This document shows positions 1 through 9,998 of a DNA stretch of 64,000 bases, piece after piece. The DNA comes from Pseudomonas putida (GTDB lineage Bacteria > Pseudomonadota > Gammaproteobacteria > Pseudomonadales > Pseudomonadaceae): assembly GCF_016406145.1 (NCBI RefSeq), contig NZ_CP066306.1, forward strand, positions 4,154,001 to 4,218,000. The letters are read 5' to 3'. Made by a program: the position numbers and the translations under genes. The notes under the pieces were generated by a model. The model worked only from the letters and a program-made list of their open reading frames with translations. It searched no databases and had not been told where the DNA came from. Position 1 is the first letter of the stretch; every line of letters begins with the position of its first letter.

Positions 1-8
1 AGCGAGTC

Positions 9-22
9 GGCACGGGCTTTGC
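9..22 (+). promoter_or_regulatory. candidate sigma-54 (-24/-12) promoter at flgA
   Basis: GG at 9-10 and GC at 21-22 are exactly ten bases apart, in the context GGCACG-N4-TTGC, which is the RpoN consensus apart from the base before GG. The flgA gene in pseudomonads belongs to the FleQ/RpoN flagellar tier, so the context fits. The odd point is geometry: transcription would start near position 34, two bases before the ATG at 36, so the message would be almost leaderless. The match may be functional or chance. Confidence 0.45.
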
Positions 23-35
23 TTTTTTGAGCGTC

Positions 36-788
36 ATGTACACGAAAACGACAATTTTCCGACGACTGACGCACCTGCTGAGCGGCTCGCTGGCTGCGCT
101 GTGCCTGCTGGCACCCGGCGCTCGCACGCTGGCGGACGCGGTTACCTTGCCTGAACAGCTTATCGGTGTCACCCAAGGGTTTCTTGAATTCACCGTAGAG
201 GATTACCTGGCCACGACCCAGACGGCAGGCCGCTATGAGATACAGGTCAACTCGCTCGACCCACGGCTGCGCATGCCCCTGTGCAGCCAGCAACTGGACG
301 CCTCGCTGGAAAGCCCGGCGCAGCCACTGGGGCGTGTAACGGTACGTGTACGCTGCAACGGCGCCGCGCCGTGGACCGTCTTCGTACCGGCAACAGTGCG
401 GCTGTTCCGCGATGTGGTGGTGGTTACCCGCCCGCTGAAGCGCCAGAATATCGTTGCCGAAGGTGACGTGGCCCTGCGCGAACGTGACGTTGGCACCCTC
501 ACCCAAGGCTTTCTCACCGATCTCGACCAGGCGGTTGGCATGAAGATGCTGCGCCCCACAGTGATCGACCAGGTCCTGACCCCGCAGCACCTGGAGCAGG
601 CCGAAGTGATACGCAAGGGTGATCATGTGGTGATCATCGCCCGCAGCGGCAGCCTCGCCGTACGCATGCCCGGCGAGGCCCTAAGCAAGGGTGGCCAGGG
701 CGAACAGATCCGGGTGCGCAACCTGAATTCGCAGCGGGTAGTGAAGGCCCGTGTCACGGCCCCCGGCCAAGTGGAGGTCGCCATGTAG
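36..788 (+). CDS. flgA: flagellar basal body P-ring formation chaperone FlgA
   Basis: FlgA is a periplasmic chaperone that helps assemble the flagellar P ring (FlgI) around the rod. The 250-residue protein begins with a basic stretch and a hydrophobic signal peptide (about residues 1-35, cleavage near TLA-DAV). The C-terminal half has the SAF-type fold typical of FlgA, with repeated short sheets such as RDVVVVTRPLKRQ and the closing RVVKARVTAPGQVEV. A TTG at 27 would add three residues; I chose the ATG at 36 because it gives a cleaner signal peptide. It precedes flgM and flgN, the usual Pseudomonas order. A sigma-54-like element overlaps the start. Confidence 0.93.
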   Translation: MYTKTTIFRRLTHLLSGSLAALCLLAPGARTLADAVTLPEQLIGVTQGFLEFTVEDYLATTQTAGRYEIQVNSLDPRLRMPLCSQQLDASLESPAQPLGRVTVRVRCNGAAPWTVFVPATVRLFRDVVVVTRPLKRQNIVAEGDVALRERDVGTLTQGFLTDLDQAVGMKMLRPTVIDQVLTPQHLEQAEVIRKGDHVVIIARSGSLAVRMPGEALSKGGQGEQIRVRNLNSQRVVKARVTAPGQVEVAM

Positions 789-875
789 ATTGGGCTGGCG
801 GTGTACAACCGCTTTTCCTAAACTGTGTCAGAACGGGTTCGCGGGCTTGCCGACAGGCGGCTAAGCATTTGTGCC

Positions 876-902
876 TAAAGTTTCTTTCGGGATGGCCGAA
901 AA
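876..902 (+). promoter_or_regulatory. sigma-28 (FliA) promoter for flgM
   Basis: TAAA at 876-879 is followed after exactly 15 bases by GCCGAAAA at 895-902. The FliA consensus is TAAA-N15-GCCGATAA, so only one base differs. The element lies 37 bases before the flgM ATG. This means flgM, which encodes the inhibitor of FliA, would be transcribed by FliA itself, the known autoregulatory loop. Confidence 0.8.
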
Positions 903-938
903 CATGGCAAGCGTCCAAATACCCAGGGGTTTCTGATC

Positions 939-1250
939 ATGGTCATCGACTTCAGTCGTTTGAATAACTCTCCGTCCATCACGGGCGGCGTTCGCGGCAA
1001 TGCCGCGCCCGGCAACGCCGACAAGTCCGGCGAAACCAACGCGCCGAAAAGCGCAAGCGCCAGCGGAGAAGCGGTACACCTCAGCCAAGAGGCCCAGCAG
1101 TTGCAAAAGGTCAGCGACAAGCTGCGCGACCAGCCCGTTGTCGACAATGCCCGCGTGGCACAGTTGAAACAGGCGATCGCAGATGGCAGCTACCAGGTCG
1201 ATGCCGGCCGGGTCGCAAGCAAACTGCTCGATTTCGAAGCCCAGCGCTGA
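939..1250 (+). CDS. flgM: negative regulator of flagellin synthesis FlgM (anti-sigma-28)
   Basis: FlgM binds and inhibits the flagellar sigma factor FliA until the hook-basal body is complete, then is exported through the flagellar secretion apparatus. The 103-residue protein begins [10 protein letters not shown] and has a low-complexity, probably disordered N-terminal half rich in Gly, Ala, Asn and Ser. The C-terminal helical half (about 45-103) carries [11 protein letters not shown] and the [16 protein letters not shown] segment typical of the sigma-binding region. It lies between flgA and flgN and has its own near-perfect FliA promoter upstream. Confidence 0.95.
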   Translation: MVIDFSRLNNSPSITGGVRGNAAPGNADKSGETNAPKSASASGEAVHLSQEAQQLQKVSDKLRDQPVVDNARVAQLKQAIADGSYQVDAGRVASKLLDFEAQR

Positions 1251-1299
1251 CCGTTCGGCGCGCTGACTTCACGGACGCTAAAAAAGCCAAGAGTTAGCC

Positions 1300-1767
1300 A
1301 TGCACGACATCACATTGCTGCAACTGATCGAAGACGACATCGCCCCTACCCAGGAACTGCTCGACCTGCTTCAGCAGGAGGCAGTCGCCCTGCACGGGCG
1401 CGATATGGCGCCGCTGGAGGGCATCCTGGCCCGCAAGCAGTCGCTGATCGTTCTGCTCGAGCAGCAAGGCATCCGCCGCCATAACCTGCTCACCAGCCTC
1501 GGCCTCAGCGCCGACCGCGCCGGGGTGCAGGCCGTCGCTGCACAGTCGCCAAACGGTGAAGTGATCATGCAACAACTCAACGTGCTGACCGAGTTGATGG
1601 AAACCTGTCAGAAGGTCAACGAGACCAATGGCAGGATCGTTCAGGTACAACAGCACGTCACGGCCAACCAGATCAGAATCCTCATGGGCGGCGATTCTCC
1701 GTCGCTCTACGACAGCCGTGGCGCCACCTCGCCATTGGCCAAGCCCCGGGCGCTCAGCCAAGTGTGA
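1300..1767 (+). CDS. flgN: flagellar export chaperone FlgN
   Basis: FlgN is the cytoplasmic chaperone for the hook-filament junction proteins FlgK and FlgL. The 155-residue protein is almost wholly helical and Gln/Leu rich, with an N-terminal LLQLIEDDIAPTQELLDLLQ helix and the characteristic LARKQSLIVLLEQQG stretch near residues 46-60. A C-terminal helix with NETNGRIVQVQQ resembles the substrate-binding tail of the family. It follows flgM by 49 bases and is probably cotranscribed with it from the FliA promoter. Confidence 0.93.
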   Translation: MHDITLLQLIEDDIAPTQELLDLLQQEAVALHGRDMAPLEGILARKQSLIVLLEQQGIRRHNLLTSLGLSADRAGVQAVAAQSPNGEVIMQQLNVLTELMETCQKVNETNGRIVQVQQHVTANQIRILMGGDSPSLYDSRGATSPLAKPRALSQV

Positions 1768-1847
1768 TTAGTTCTATCAAGGCACGGAACATACTGGCAA
1801 AATGCCGTTACTTGCGTGTGTCGTTTTTGCCTGGAGATTGATAACCC

Positions 1848-2591
1848 GTGTTCAATGAGACCGATGCTCCGCAGCCGCCAAAGGTGCTGAACACTCCTTT
1901 GGAGATTGCGGCCAACCTGCGCCAATTGATGGAGAGCCATGATCCTTTGATCATTACCTTCCATGAGCGCAGCCAGCGCTTTCAGAGCTACGTGGTTCAT
2001 GTGGACCGTGACAGCAATACCTTGGCGCTGGACGAGATGATCCCGCGCGATGGCGAGAAATTCATCGAGAACGGCGAGCCATTCCGCGTCGAAGGTTTCC
2101 ACGACGGCGTACGCATTGCGTGGGAATGCAACCACGAACTGAGGATCACCGAGGTCGATGGCCATCGATCCTATCGCGGTGCCCTGCCGGACGAAATGAC
2201 CTACCACCAGCGCCGCAATGCATTCCGCGCCGCGCTGAAGCTGTCGCAGCTGGTCGATGTGATTCTCGACGGCACCCACCTCAAGGGCAATGGTGCTTTG
2301 CGCGGCAAGCTGCTGGACATCTCCGCCACGGGCTGCAAACTACGCTTTGAAGGCAATGTCGAGGAGCGCCTGCAACTGGGCCAGGTTTACGAGCGCTTCA
2401 AGGCCAGCAACCCGCTGGGGCTGGTGGACACCATGGTCGAGCTGCGCCATCTGCATTACGAAGAGCGGATCAACACCACCTTTGCCGGCGTGCGTTTCCA
2501 TAACCTCAATGGCCAGGCGCAGCGCAAGATAGAGAGCTTCGTGTACCAGCTGCAGCGCGAAGCGCGGCGGTTCGATAAAGACGATTATTGA
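1848..2591 (+). CDS. flgZ: flagellar brake protein, YcgR/FlgZ type, PilZ domain
   Basis: The protein binds cyclic di-GMP and slows flagellar rotation by contacting the motor. The 247 residues comprise an N-terminal YcgR-type domain (about 1-115) and a C-terminal PilZ domain (about 120-240). The two c-di-GMP signatures are visible: QRRNAFR at about 122-128 (RxxxR box) and DISATGCKL at about 161-169 (D/NxSxxG box). The position just after flgMN matches flgZ of P. fluorescens and P. putida. All ligand-contacting residues I can check are present. Confidence 0.92.
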   Translation: MFNETDAPQPPKVLNTPLEIAANLRQLMESHDPLIITFHERSQRFQSYVVHVDRDSNTLALDEMIPRDGEKFIENGEPFRVEGFHDGVRIAWECNHELRITEVDGHRSYRGALPDEMTYHQRRNAFRAALKLSQLVDVILDGTHLKGNGALRGKLLDISATGCKLRFEGNVEERLQLGQVYERFKASNPLGLVDTMVELRHLHYEERINTTFAGVRFHNLNGQAQRKIESFVYQLQREARRFDKDDY

Positions 2592-2650
2592 TCGTCTGCC
2601 GAACGCGCAAACGCCACCTCAAGACTAATGCCAGTCTTTCACGCGATTCA

Positions 2651-2815
2651 GGGCCGCTTGTTGCGGCCCATCGCCGGCAAGCCGGCTCCCACAGGGATCG
2701 CGCCAGCTTTTAGAGGTTGAGCAAGACAGTTGCTCCCACAGGGTCTGCGCAGCTCTTGAAGTCTGCGCTGTACCTGTAGGAGCCGGCTTGCCGGCGATGG
2801 GCTGCGCAGCGGCCC
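2651..2815. repeat. inverted pair of REP elements
   Basis: Two copies of the P. putida REP sequence face each other. One is at 2651-2700 (core GCCGGCAAGCCGGCTCCCAC), the other is its reverse complement at 2773-2815, each with a pyrimidine/purine-rich side arm containing GGGCCGC or CGGCCC. A partial third fragment (GCTCCCACAGGGTCTGCGC) lies between them. The pair sits between the converging flgZ and MFS genes, where it can form strong hairpins and act as a bidirectional transcription end. Confidence 0.85.
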
Positions 2816-2854
2816 TAATAAAGCTAATTTGTTTTTGCCTACCCCGGCCCCGCC

Positions 2855-4186
2855 TCAAACCGGCTTGCTGACCTCGCCCGGATCAGCCGGCTCGGCCCTC
2901 TCTTCAGCCTCGGTATCCTCAGCCGCCACCGGCGCCTGCATTACCTCCTGCACGGTCTGTTCATCCACACGCGGGTCGAGCGCGGCCGACAATGGCGAAC
3001 CCGCCGCCGGCATAGCCACGTGCCCCAACGGTGCATCCTGTACCTGGTGCAGCCCGGTGACCGCCTTCGGACGAATCCGCCACACCAGCACCAGCGCGAA
3101 GAACACGAAGAAGGCATACAGCATCTGCGCGCCCAGCACCTTCATCAGCACCCCCGCCGCCAGCGGCCCGATGCACGCACCCACGCCGTAGGTGACCAGC
3201 AGCATGGCGGTCAAGGAGACACGCCGCTCGCTTTCCACGTGGTCATTGGAAAATGCGACAGCCAGGGGATAAAGGCAGAACTGCAGCAGCGAAATCAGAA
3301 AGCCGATGCCGAACAGCAACTCCAGTGGCACATTGGGCAGGATCGCCAGCGGCGCCGCCGCCAGCGCCAGGCCCACAGCCACGCTGCGGATCAGCACGGC
3401 CCGGTCATAACGGTCGGACAACCAGCCCAACGGCCACTGCACCAGCAGCCCGGCAAAGATGCAGCTACCCATGAACAAGCCGATCTGCTCGGTGGAAAGC
3501 CCCTGGCTGGACGCATATAGCGGCGCCAGACCGTAGAAGGAGCCGACGATCAACCCAGAACCGAGCACAGTGCTCAGCGACTGCGGCACGCGCTTGATGA
3601 AGAATTTCGGCTCCATCGGTGCCGGGCGTAGCGGCGCCGGGTGAATGCGCCGGGTCATCGCCACCGGTACCAGGCACAGGGCGAAGCACATCGCGACCAG
3701 CATCAGCAGTTCAGGGCCAAGTTCGGGGTGCACCACCAGAATCAGCTGACCGAGCACCAGCCCCAGGTAGGAGGCAATCATGTAGCCGCCGAACACCGCG
3801 CCGCGGTGCTTGGCGTCGGCCTGCTCGTTGAGCCAGCTTTCGATGACCATGTACTGGCACATCATGCCCAGGCCAACGAGCATCCGCAGCCCGACCCAGG
3901 CCGGTAGCCAGTTGGTCATGCCATGGCCCAGCACTGCCGCGCAGACGATTCCGGCGCAGGTGGTATAGGCCCGGATGTGCCCTACCCGGCCGATCAGTCG
4001 GTGGCCAACCTTGCCGCCAACAGCCAGGCCGAAATAGTTGGCCGCCATCAAGGCACCGACCCATAAGCTGTCGACATGATCGGCCGCCAGGCGCAGTGCC
4101 AGGTAAGTACTGAGCAGACCCGAGCCGATAAGCATCATCAAGGCAGCGAAATACAACGACTGAAACGGCTTCCAGATGTTTCGCAT
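2855..4186 (-). CDS. MFS transporter, YcaD-like
   Basis: A membrane transporter of the major facilitator superfamily, 443 residues with twelve hydrophobic segments; substrate unknown. MFS motif A between helices is seen as GWLSDRYDRAVLIR (about 255-268). The N-terminal half with WVGALMAANYFGLAVGGKVG, and ESWLNEQAD after the fourth helix, resemble E. coli YcaD. The last about 70 residues form a polar, acidic, Pro/Ala-rich cytoplasmic tail not needed for transport. It runs convergently with flgZ. The next gene, the glutamine synthetase-like ligase, is on the same strand but separated by 130 bases. Confidence 0.85.
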   Translation of the reverse strand: MRNIWKPFQSLYFAALMMLIGSGLLSTYLALRLAADHVDSLWVGALMAANYFGLAVGGKVGHRLIGRVGHIRAYTTCAGIVCAAVLGHGMTNWLPAWVGLRMLVGLGMMCQYMVIESWLNEQADAKHRGAVFGGYMIASYLGLVLGQLILVVHPELGPELLMLVAMCFALCLVPVAMTRRIHPAPLRPAPMEPKFFIKRVPQSLSTVLGSGLIVGSFYGLAPLYASSQGLSTEQIGLFMGSCIFAGLLVQWPLGWLSDRYDRAVLIRSVAVGLALAAAPLAILPNVPLELLFGIGFLISLLQFCLYPLAVAFSNDHVESERRVSLTAMLLVTYGVGACIGPLAAGVLMKVLGAQMLYAFFVFFALVLVWRIRPKAVTGLHQVQDAPLGHVAMPAAGSPLSAALDPRVDEQTVQEVMQAPVAAEDTEAEERAEPADPGEVSKPV

Positions 4187-4316
4187 ACGTCCCGTCGGGC
4201 TCCCTGGTCAGGTGGCGTTGGCTTGCTGGCAAGCATAAAAGCAAATCAGCCGCTGCGCAGTCCCCTGCCTGCGAAATAGCAGAACAGGGGCGCGTGCAGT
4301 AGCGTTCGTGTCGCGC

Positions 4317-5660
4317 TCAGGCTTGTGCCGCCAACACTCGCCGCTCCCACGGCGTGATCTCGTTGTAGAAATCAGTCAACTCGAGCGCCTTGGTGGCAGC
4401 GTAACCTTCGATGAACTCAGCCCCGAACAGTTCCCGGGCCAAGGCGCTGCCCTTCAGGCGCTCCAGCGCCGCATGCAGGGTGCATGGCAGGCTCAGGTGC
4501 TCAGGCACCTCGAACTCACCCTGGATGGCCGGTGCAGGCTCCAGGCGCTGCTCGATGCCGTGCAGGCCGGCTGCCAGGCTGGCGGCAATGGCCAGGTAGG
4601 GGTTCGCATCAGCGCCCGGCAGGCGGTTCTCGACGCGCCGCGCTACGGGGGCGCTGGCCGGAATACGCAGCCCCGCAGCGCGGTTGTCCTCCGACCAACA
4701 GGCATTGTTCGGCGACGCATAGGGATGGCACAGCCGCTGGTACGAGTTGACATTGGGCGCGAACAGCGCAGTGAAATCGGCCATGCACGCCTGCAGGCCG
4801 CCTATGAAATGATGGAAGGTCTGGCTCGGCCGCCCCTGGTCATCGCTGAACACGTTTCGCCCCGTGGCGATCTCCACCAGGCTCTGATGAATATGCATCG
4901 AGCTGCCCGGCGTATGCGCCAGGGGCTTGGCCATGCACACCACTGTCAGGCCATGCTTGAGCGCGACTTCCTTGAGCAGGTGCTTGAACAGGAAGGTCTG
5001 GTCGGCCAGCAGCAAGGGGTCGCCGTGCAGCAGGTTGATTTCGAACTGGCTGACGCCCATTTCATGCATGAAGGTGTCGCGCGGCAGGCCCAGCGCCGCC
5101 ATGCACTGATAAACCTCCTGAAAGAACGGCCGCAGGCCGTTGTTGGAACTGACACTGAATGCCGAGTGGCCGAGCTCGCGACGGCCGTCCTTGCCCAACG
5201 GCGGAGAAAATGGCTGTACAGGGTCACTGTTGGGCGCAAAGACGAAGAACTCCAGCTCGGTCGCAACGACCGGCGCCAGGCCCAAAGCGGCGTAGCGGGC
5301 GATCACCGCTTTGAGCAGCCCGCGGGTGGACAGCCCTGACGGCCGGCCATCGAGCTCATTGGCATCGCAGATCGCCAGCGCCAGGCCCTCTTCGCTCCAG
5401 GGCAAGCGGTGGATCTGCGCAGGCTCCGCCACCAGGGCCAGATCACCATCGTCGCTGCCGTAGTACTTCGCTGGCGGGTAGCCCCCCATGATGCATTGCA
5501 ACAAGACGCCACGTGCCATTTGCAGGCGCCTGCCTTCGAGGAAGCCTTCGGCAGTCATGACCTTGCCACGAGGGACACCGTTAAGGTCGGGAGTGACACA
5601 TTCGATCTGGTCGATGCCCTGGAGGTGCTCGGCGAGCGAGCGCGGGGCTGCGGTGGTCAT
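4317..5660 (-). CDS. glutamine synthetase family protein (gamma-glutamylpolyamine synthetase type)
   Basis: An ATP-dependent ligase that joins glutamate to an amine or amino acid; by family it probably makes gamma-glutamyl-polyamines. The 447 residues have the GS beta-grasp (1-110) and catalytic domain (115-447). Visible GS motifs are VATELEFFVFAP (the glutamate/metal ligands), GSSMHIHQSL (the HxH ATP/metal region), NVNSYQRL, and ENRLPGADANPYLAIAASLA. The start MTTAAPRSL at 5660 was preferred over an upstream in-frame ATG at 5738 because homologues begin there. It lies just behind bkdR on the same strand. The exact substrate cannot be read from sequence. Confidence 0.85.
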   Translation of the reverse strand: MTTAAPRSLAEHLQGIDQIECVTPDLNGVPRGKVMTAEGFLEGRRLQMARGVLLQCIMGGYPPAKYYGSDDGDLALVAEPAQIHRLPWSEEGLALAICDANELDGRPSGLSTRGLLKAVIARYAALGLAPVVATELEFFVFAPNSDPVQPFSPPLGKDGRRELGHSAFSVSSNNGLRPFFQEVYQCMAALGLPRDTFMHEMGVSQFEINLLHGDPLLLADQTFLFKHLLKEVALKHGLTVVCMAKPLAHTPGSSMHIHQSLVEIATGRNVFSDDQGRPSQTFHHFIGGLQACMADFTALFAPNVNSYQRLCHPYASPNNACWSEDNRAAGLRIPASAPVARRVENRLPGADANPYLAIAASLAAGLHGIEQRLEPAPAIQGEFEVPEHLSLPCTLHAALERLKGSALARELFGAEFIEGYAATKALELTDFYNEITPWERRVLAAQA

Positions 5661-5757
5661 GACGCTTGTCCTTGTTGTTATGGGCTGGCAACAACATAGG
5701 CTGGGGGTGTTTAAAATATCAAGCACCTGCATCCGCAACGACGCAGATCTTGCCCCC

Positions 5758-6243
5758 TCACTCGCGCAGGGTCATGCCATTGGACGGCAATGGCAGCGCC
5801 GTTTTATACCGCACCTGCTTCAAGGCAAAGCTCGACCGTATGTTCGCCACCCCCGGCAGTCGTGTCAGGTAATCGAGAAACCGCTCCAGCGCCTGGATGC
5901 TCGGCAACAGCACCCGTAACAAATAGTCGGGGTCGCCAGTCATCAGGTAGCACTCCATCACCTCCGGCCGCTCGGCGATTTCTTCCTCGAAGCGGTGCAG
6001 CGCTTGCTCTACCTGCTTCTCCAGGCTGACATGGATGAACACATTGACATCCAGCCCCAGCACCTCTGGCGACAGCAAGGTCACCTGCTGGCGGATCACA
6101 CCCAGCTCTTCCATGGCCTTGACCCGGTTGAAACAGGGCGTGGGCGACAGGTTCACCGACCGCGCAAGTTCTGCGTTGGTGATGCGGGCGTTGTCCTGAA
6201 GGCTGTTGAGAATGCCGATATCGGTACGATCGAGTTTGCGCAT
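5758..6243 (-). CDS. bkdR: Lrp/AsnC family activator of the bkd operon, BkdR
   Basis: BkdR is the leucine-responsive-type regulator that switches on the branched-chain keto acid dehydrogenase operon in response to branched-chain amino acids. The 161-residue protein has an N-terminal winged helix-turn-helix ([30 protein letters not shown] split around residues 3-32) and a C-terminal RAM effector domain with [15 protein letters not shown] (about 94-108). It is transcribed away from bkdAA across a shared 197-base promoter region, exactly the arrangement described in P. putida. Confidence 0.95.
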   Translation of the reverse strand: MRKLDRTDIGILNSLQDNARITNAELARSVNLSPTPCFNRVKAMEELGVIRQQVTLLSPEVLGLDVNVFIHVSLEKQVEQALHRFEEEIAERPEVMECYLMTGDPDYLLRVLLPSIQALERFLDYLTRLPGVANIRSSFALKQVRYKTALPLPSNGMTLRE

Positions 6244-7673
<1,430 letters not shown>

Positions 7674-7674
7674 G

Positions 7675-8733
7675 ATGAACGACCACAACAACAGCATCAA
7701 ACCGGAAACCGCCATGGCCACCACTACCATGACCATGATCCAGGCCCTGCGCTCGGCCATGGATGTCATGCTTGAGCGCGACGACAACGTGGTGATCTAC
7801 GGCCAGGACGTGGGTTACTTCGGCGGCGTGTTCCGCTGCACCGAGGGCCTGCAGACCAAGTACGGCAAGTCGCGCGTGTTCGACGCGCCGATCTCCGAGA
7901 GCGGTATCGTCGGCACCGCCGTGGGCATGGGTGCCTATGGCCTGCGACCGGTGGTGGAAATCCAGTTCGCCGATTACTTCTACCCCGCCTCCGACCAGAT
8001 CGTCTCGGAAATGGCGCGCCTGCGCTATCGCTCGGCCGGCGAATTCATCTCGCCACTGACCCTGCGCATGCCCTGCGGTGGCGGCATCTACGGTGGCCAG
8101 ACCCACAGCCAGAGCCCCGAAGCGATGTTCACTCAGGTGTGCGGCCTGCGCACGGTCATGCCCTCCAACCCATACGATGCCAAAGGCCTGCTGATCGCCT
8201 CGATCGAATGCGATGACCCGGTGATCTTCCTGGAGCCCAAGCGCCTGTACAACGGCCCGTTCGACGGCCACCACGACCGCCCGGTGACCCCGTGGTCCAA
8301 GCACCCGCAAAGTGCCGTGCCGGACGGTTACTACACCGTGCCGCTGGACAAAGCGGCCATCACCCGCCCGGGCAACGACGTCACCGTATTGACCTACGGC
8401 ACCACGGTCTACGTGGCCCAGGTGGCCGCCGAGGAAACCGGCGTGGATGCCGAAGTGATTGACCTGCGCAGCCTCTGGCCGCTGGACCTGGACACCATCG
8501 TCGCGTCGGTGAAGAAGACCGGCCGCTGCGTGGTGGTGCATGAAGCCACCCGTACCTGCGGCTTCGGCGCCGAACTGGTAGCGCTGGTGCAGGAGCATTG
8601 CTTCCATCACCTCGAAGCGCCCATCGAGCGCGTCACCGGTTGGGACACGCCCTACCCTCACGCACAGGAATGGGCGTATTTCCCAGGCCCTTCGCGGGTA
8701 GGCGCGGCATTGAAACGGGTCATGGAGGTCTGA
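7675..8733 (+). CDS. bkdAB: branched-chain 2-keto acid dehydrogenase E1 beta subunit
   Basis: Partner of BkdAA in the alpha2-beta2 E1 component. The 352-residue protein has the transketolase-like pyrimidine-binding domain (DVGYFGGVFRCTEGL and SESGIVGTAVGMGAYG at about 44-90) and the C-terminal transketolase domain (VTVLTYGTTVYVAQ, then DLRSLWPLD at about 263-271). The start ATGAACGACCAC lies one base after the bkdAA stop, implying translational coupling. The stop abuts the bkdB ATG directly. Confidence 0.96.
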   Translation: MNDHNNSIKPETAMATTTMTMIQALRSAMDVMLERDDNVVIYGQDVGYFGGVFRCTEGLQTKYGKSRVFDAPISESGIVGTAVGMGAYGLRPVVEIQFADYFYPASDQIVSEMARLRYRSAGEFISPLTLRMPCGGGIYGGQTHSQSPEAMFTQVCGLRTVMPSNPYDAKGLLIASIECDDPVIFLEPKRLYNGPFDGHHDRPVTPWSKHPQSAVPDGYYTVPLDKAAITRPGNDVTVLTYGTTVYVAQVAAEETGVDAEVIDLRSLWPLDLDTIVASVKKTGRCVVVHEATRTCGFGAELVALVQEHCFHHLEAPIERVTGWDTPYPHAQEWAYFPGPSRVGAALKRVMEV

Positions 8734-9996
8734 ATGGGCACGCACGTCATCAAGATGCCGGACATTGGCGAAGGCATCGCGCAAGTCGAGCTGGTCGAAT
8801 GGTTCGTCAAGGTCGGCGATGTGATCGCCGAAGACCAGGTGGTGGCCGATGTCATGACTGACAAGGCCACCGTGGAAATCCCTTCGCCGGTCAGCGGCAA
8901 GGTGCTGGCCCTGGGCGGCCAGCCGGGTGAAGTGATGGCGGTCGGCAGCGAGCTGATCCGCATCGAAGTGGAAGGCAGCGGCAACCATGTCGATGTGCCG
9001 CAGGCCAAGCCGGTAGAAGCCCCGGCAGCCGCCAAGGCAGAACCGCGTGTCGAACCGCAACCGGTAGCCAGCCCGGCTGTCTCGGCGCACACCGCCGCGC
9101 CGATCGTGGCGCGCCAGGCCGACGAAAAACCTCTGGCCTCGCCTGCCGTGCGCAAGCGCGCCCTGGATGCCGGCATCGAACTGCGTTACGTGCATGGCAG
9201 CGGCCCGGCCGGGCGCATCCTGCACGAAGACCTGGATGCATTCATCAGCAAGCCGCAGAGCCCTGCGAGCCAGGCGCCGGGCGGCTACGCGAAACGCACC
9301 GACAGCGAACAGGTGCAAGTGATCGGCCTGCGCCGCAAGATCGCCCAGCGCATGCAGGATGCCAAGCGCCGTGTGGCGCACTTCAGTTATGTCGAGGAAA
9401 TCGATGTTACTGCACTCGAAGCCCTGCGCCAGCAGCTCAACAGCAAGCACGGCGATAGCCGCGGCAAACTGACCCTGCTGCCATTCCTGGTCCGCGCCCT
9501 GGTCGTGGCACTGCGCGACTTCCCGCAGATCAACGCGACCTACGACGACGAAGCCCAGGTCATCACCCGCCATGGCGCGGTACATGTGGGGATCGCCACA
9601 CAGGGCGACAACGGGCTGATGGTACCGGTGCTGCGCCACGCCGAAGCGGGCAGCCTGTGGGGCAATGCCAGCGAGATTTCCCGACTGGCGAGCGCCGCAC
9701 GTAACAACAAGGCCAGCCGCGAGGAACTGTCCGGCTCCACCATCACCCTGACCAGCCTCGGCGCCCTGGGTGGCATCGTCAGCACGCCGGTGGTCAACAC
9801 GCCGGAAGTGGCGATCGTCGGGGTCAACCGTATCGTCGAGCGGCCGATGGTGATCGATGGCCAGATCGTTATTCGCAAGATGATGAACCTGTCCAGCTCG
9901 TTCGACCACCGTGTGGTCGATGGCATGGATGCCGCGCTGTTCATACAGGCTGTACGTGGCCTGCTTGAACAACCCGCCTGCCTGTTCGTGGAGTGA
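8734..9996 (+). CDS. bkdB: branched-chain keto acid dehydrogenase E2, dihydrolipoamide acyltransferase
   Basis: E2 core of the complex; it transfers the branched acyl group from lipoamide to CoA. The 420 residues hold one lipoyl domain (about 1-80, lipoylated Lys in [13 protein letters not shown] near 44), an Ala/Pro-rich linker, a peripheral subunit-binding domain ([18 protein letters not shown], about 136-153) and the catalytic acyltransferase domain ending in the active-site motif [16 protein letters not shown] (about 388-403). It has a single lipoyl domain, as expected. No gap separates it from bkdAB, and two bases separate it from lpdV. Confidence 0.96.
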   Translation: MGTHVIKMPDIGEGIAQVELVEWFVKVGDVIAEDQVVADVMTDKATVEIPSPVSGKVLALGGQPGEVMAVGSELIRIEVEGSGNHVDVPQAKPVEAPAAAKAEPRVEPQPVASPAVSAHTAAPIVARQADEKPLASPAVRKRALDAGIELRYVHGSGPAGRILHEDLDAFISKPQSPASQAPGGYAKRTDSEQVQVIGLRRKIAQRMQDAKRRVAHFSYVEEIDVTALEALRQQLNSKHGDSRGKLTLLPFLVRALVVALRDFPQINATYDDEAQVITRHGAVHVGIATQGDNGLMVPVLRHAEAGSLWGNASEISRLASAARNNKASREELSGSTITLTSLGALGGIVSTPVVNTPEVAIVGVNRIVERPMVIDGQIVIRKMMNLSSSFDHRVVDGMDAALFIQAVRGLLEQPACLFVE

Positions 9997-9998
9997 GC

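Noticed and set aside
1768..1847. Sigma-54 or sigma-28 promoter directly before the PilZ gene
   Set aside because: GGCACGG is present, but no GC occurs at the required ten-base spacing, and no TAAA-N15-GCCG match was found.
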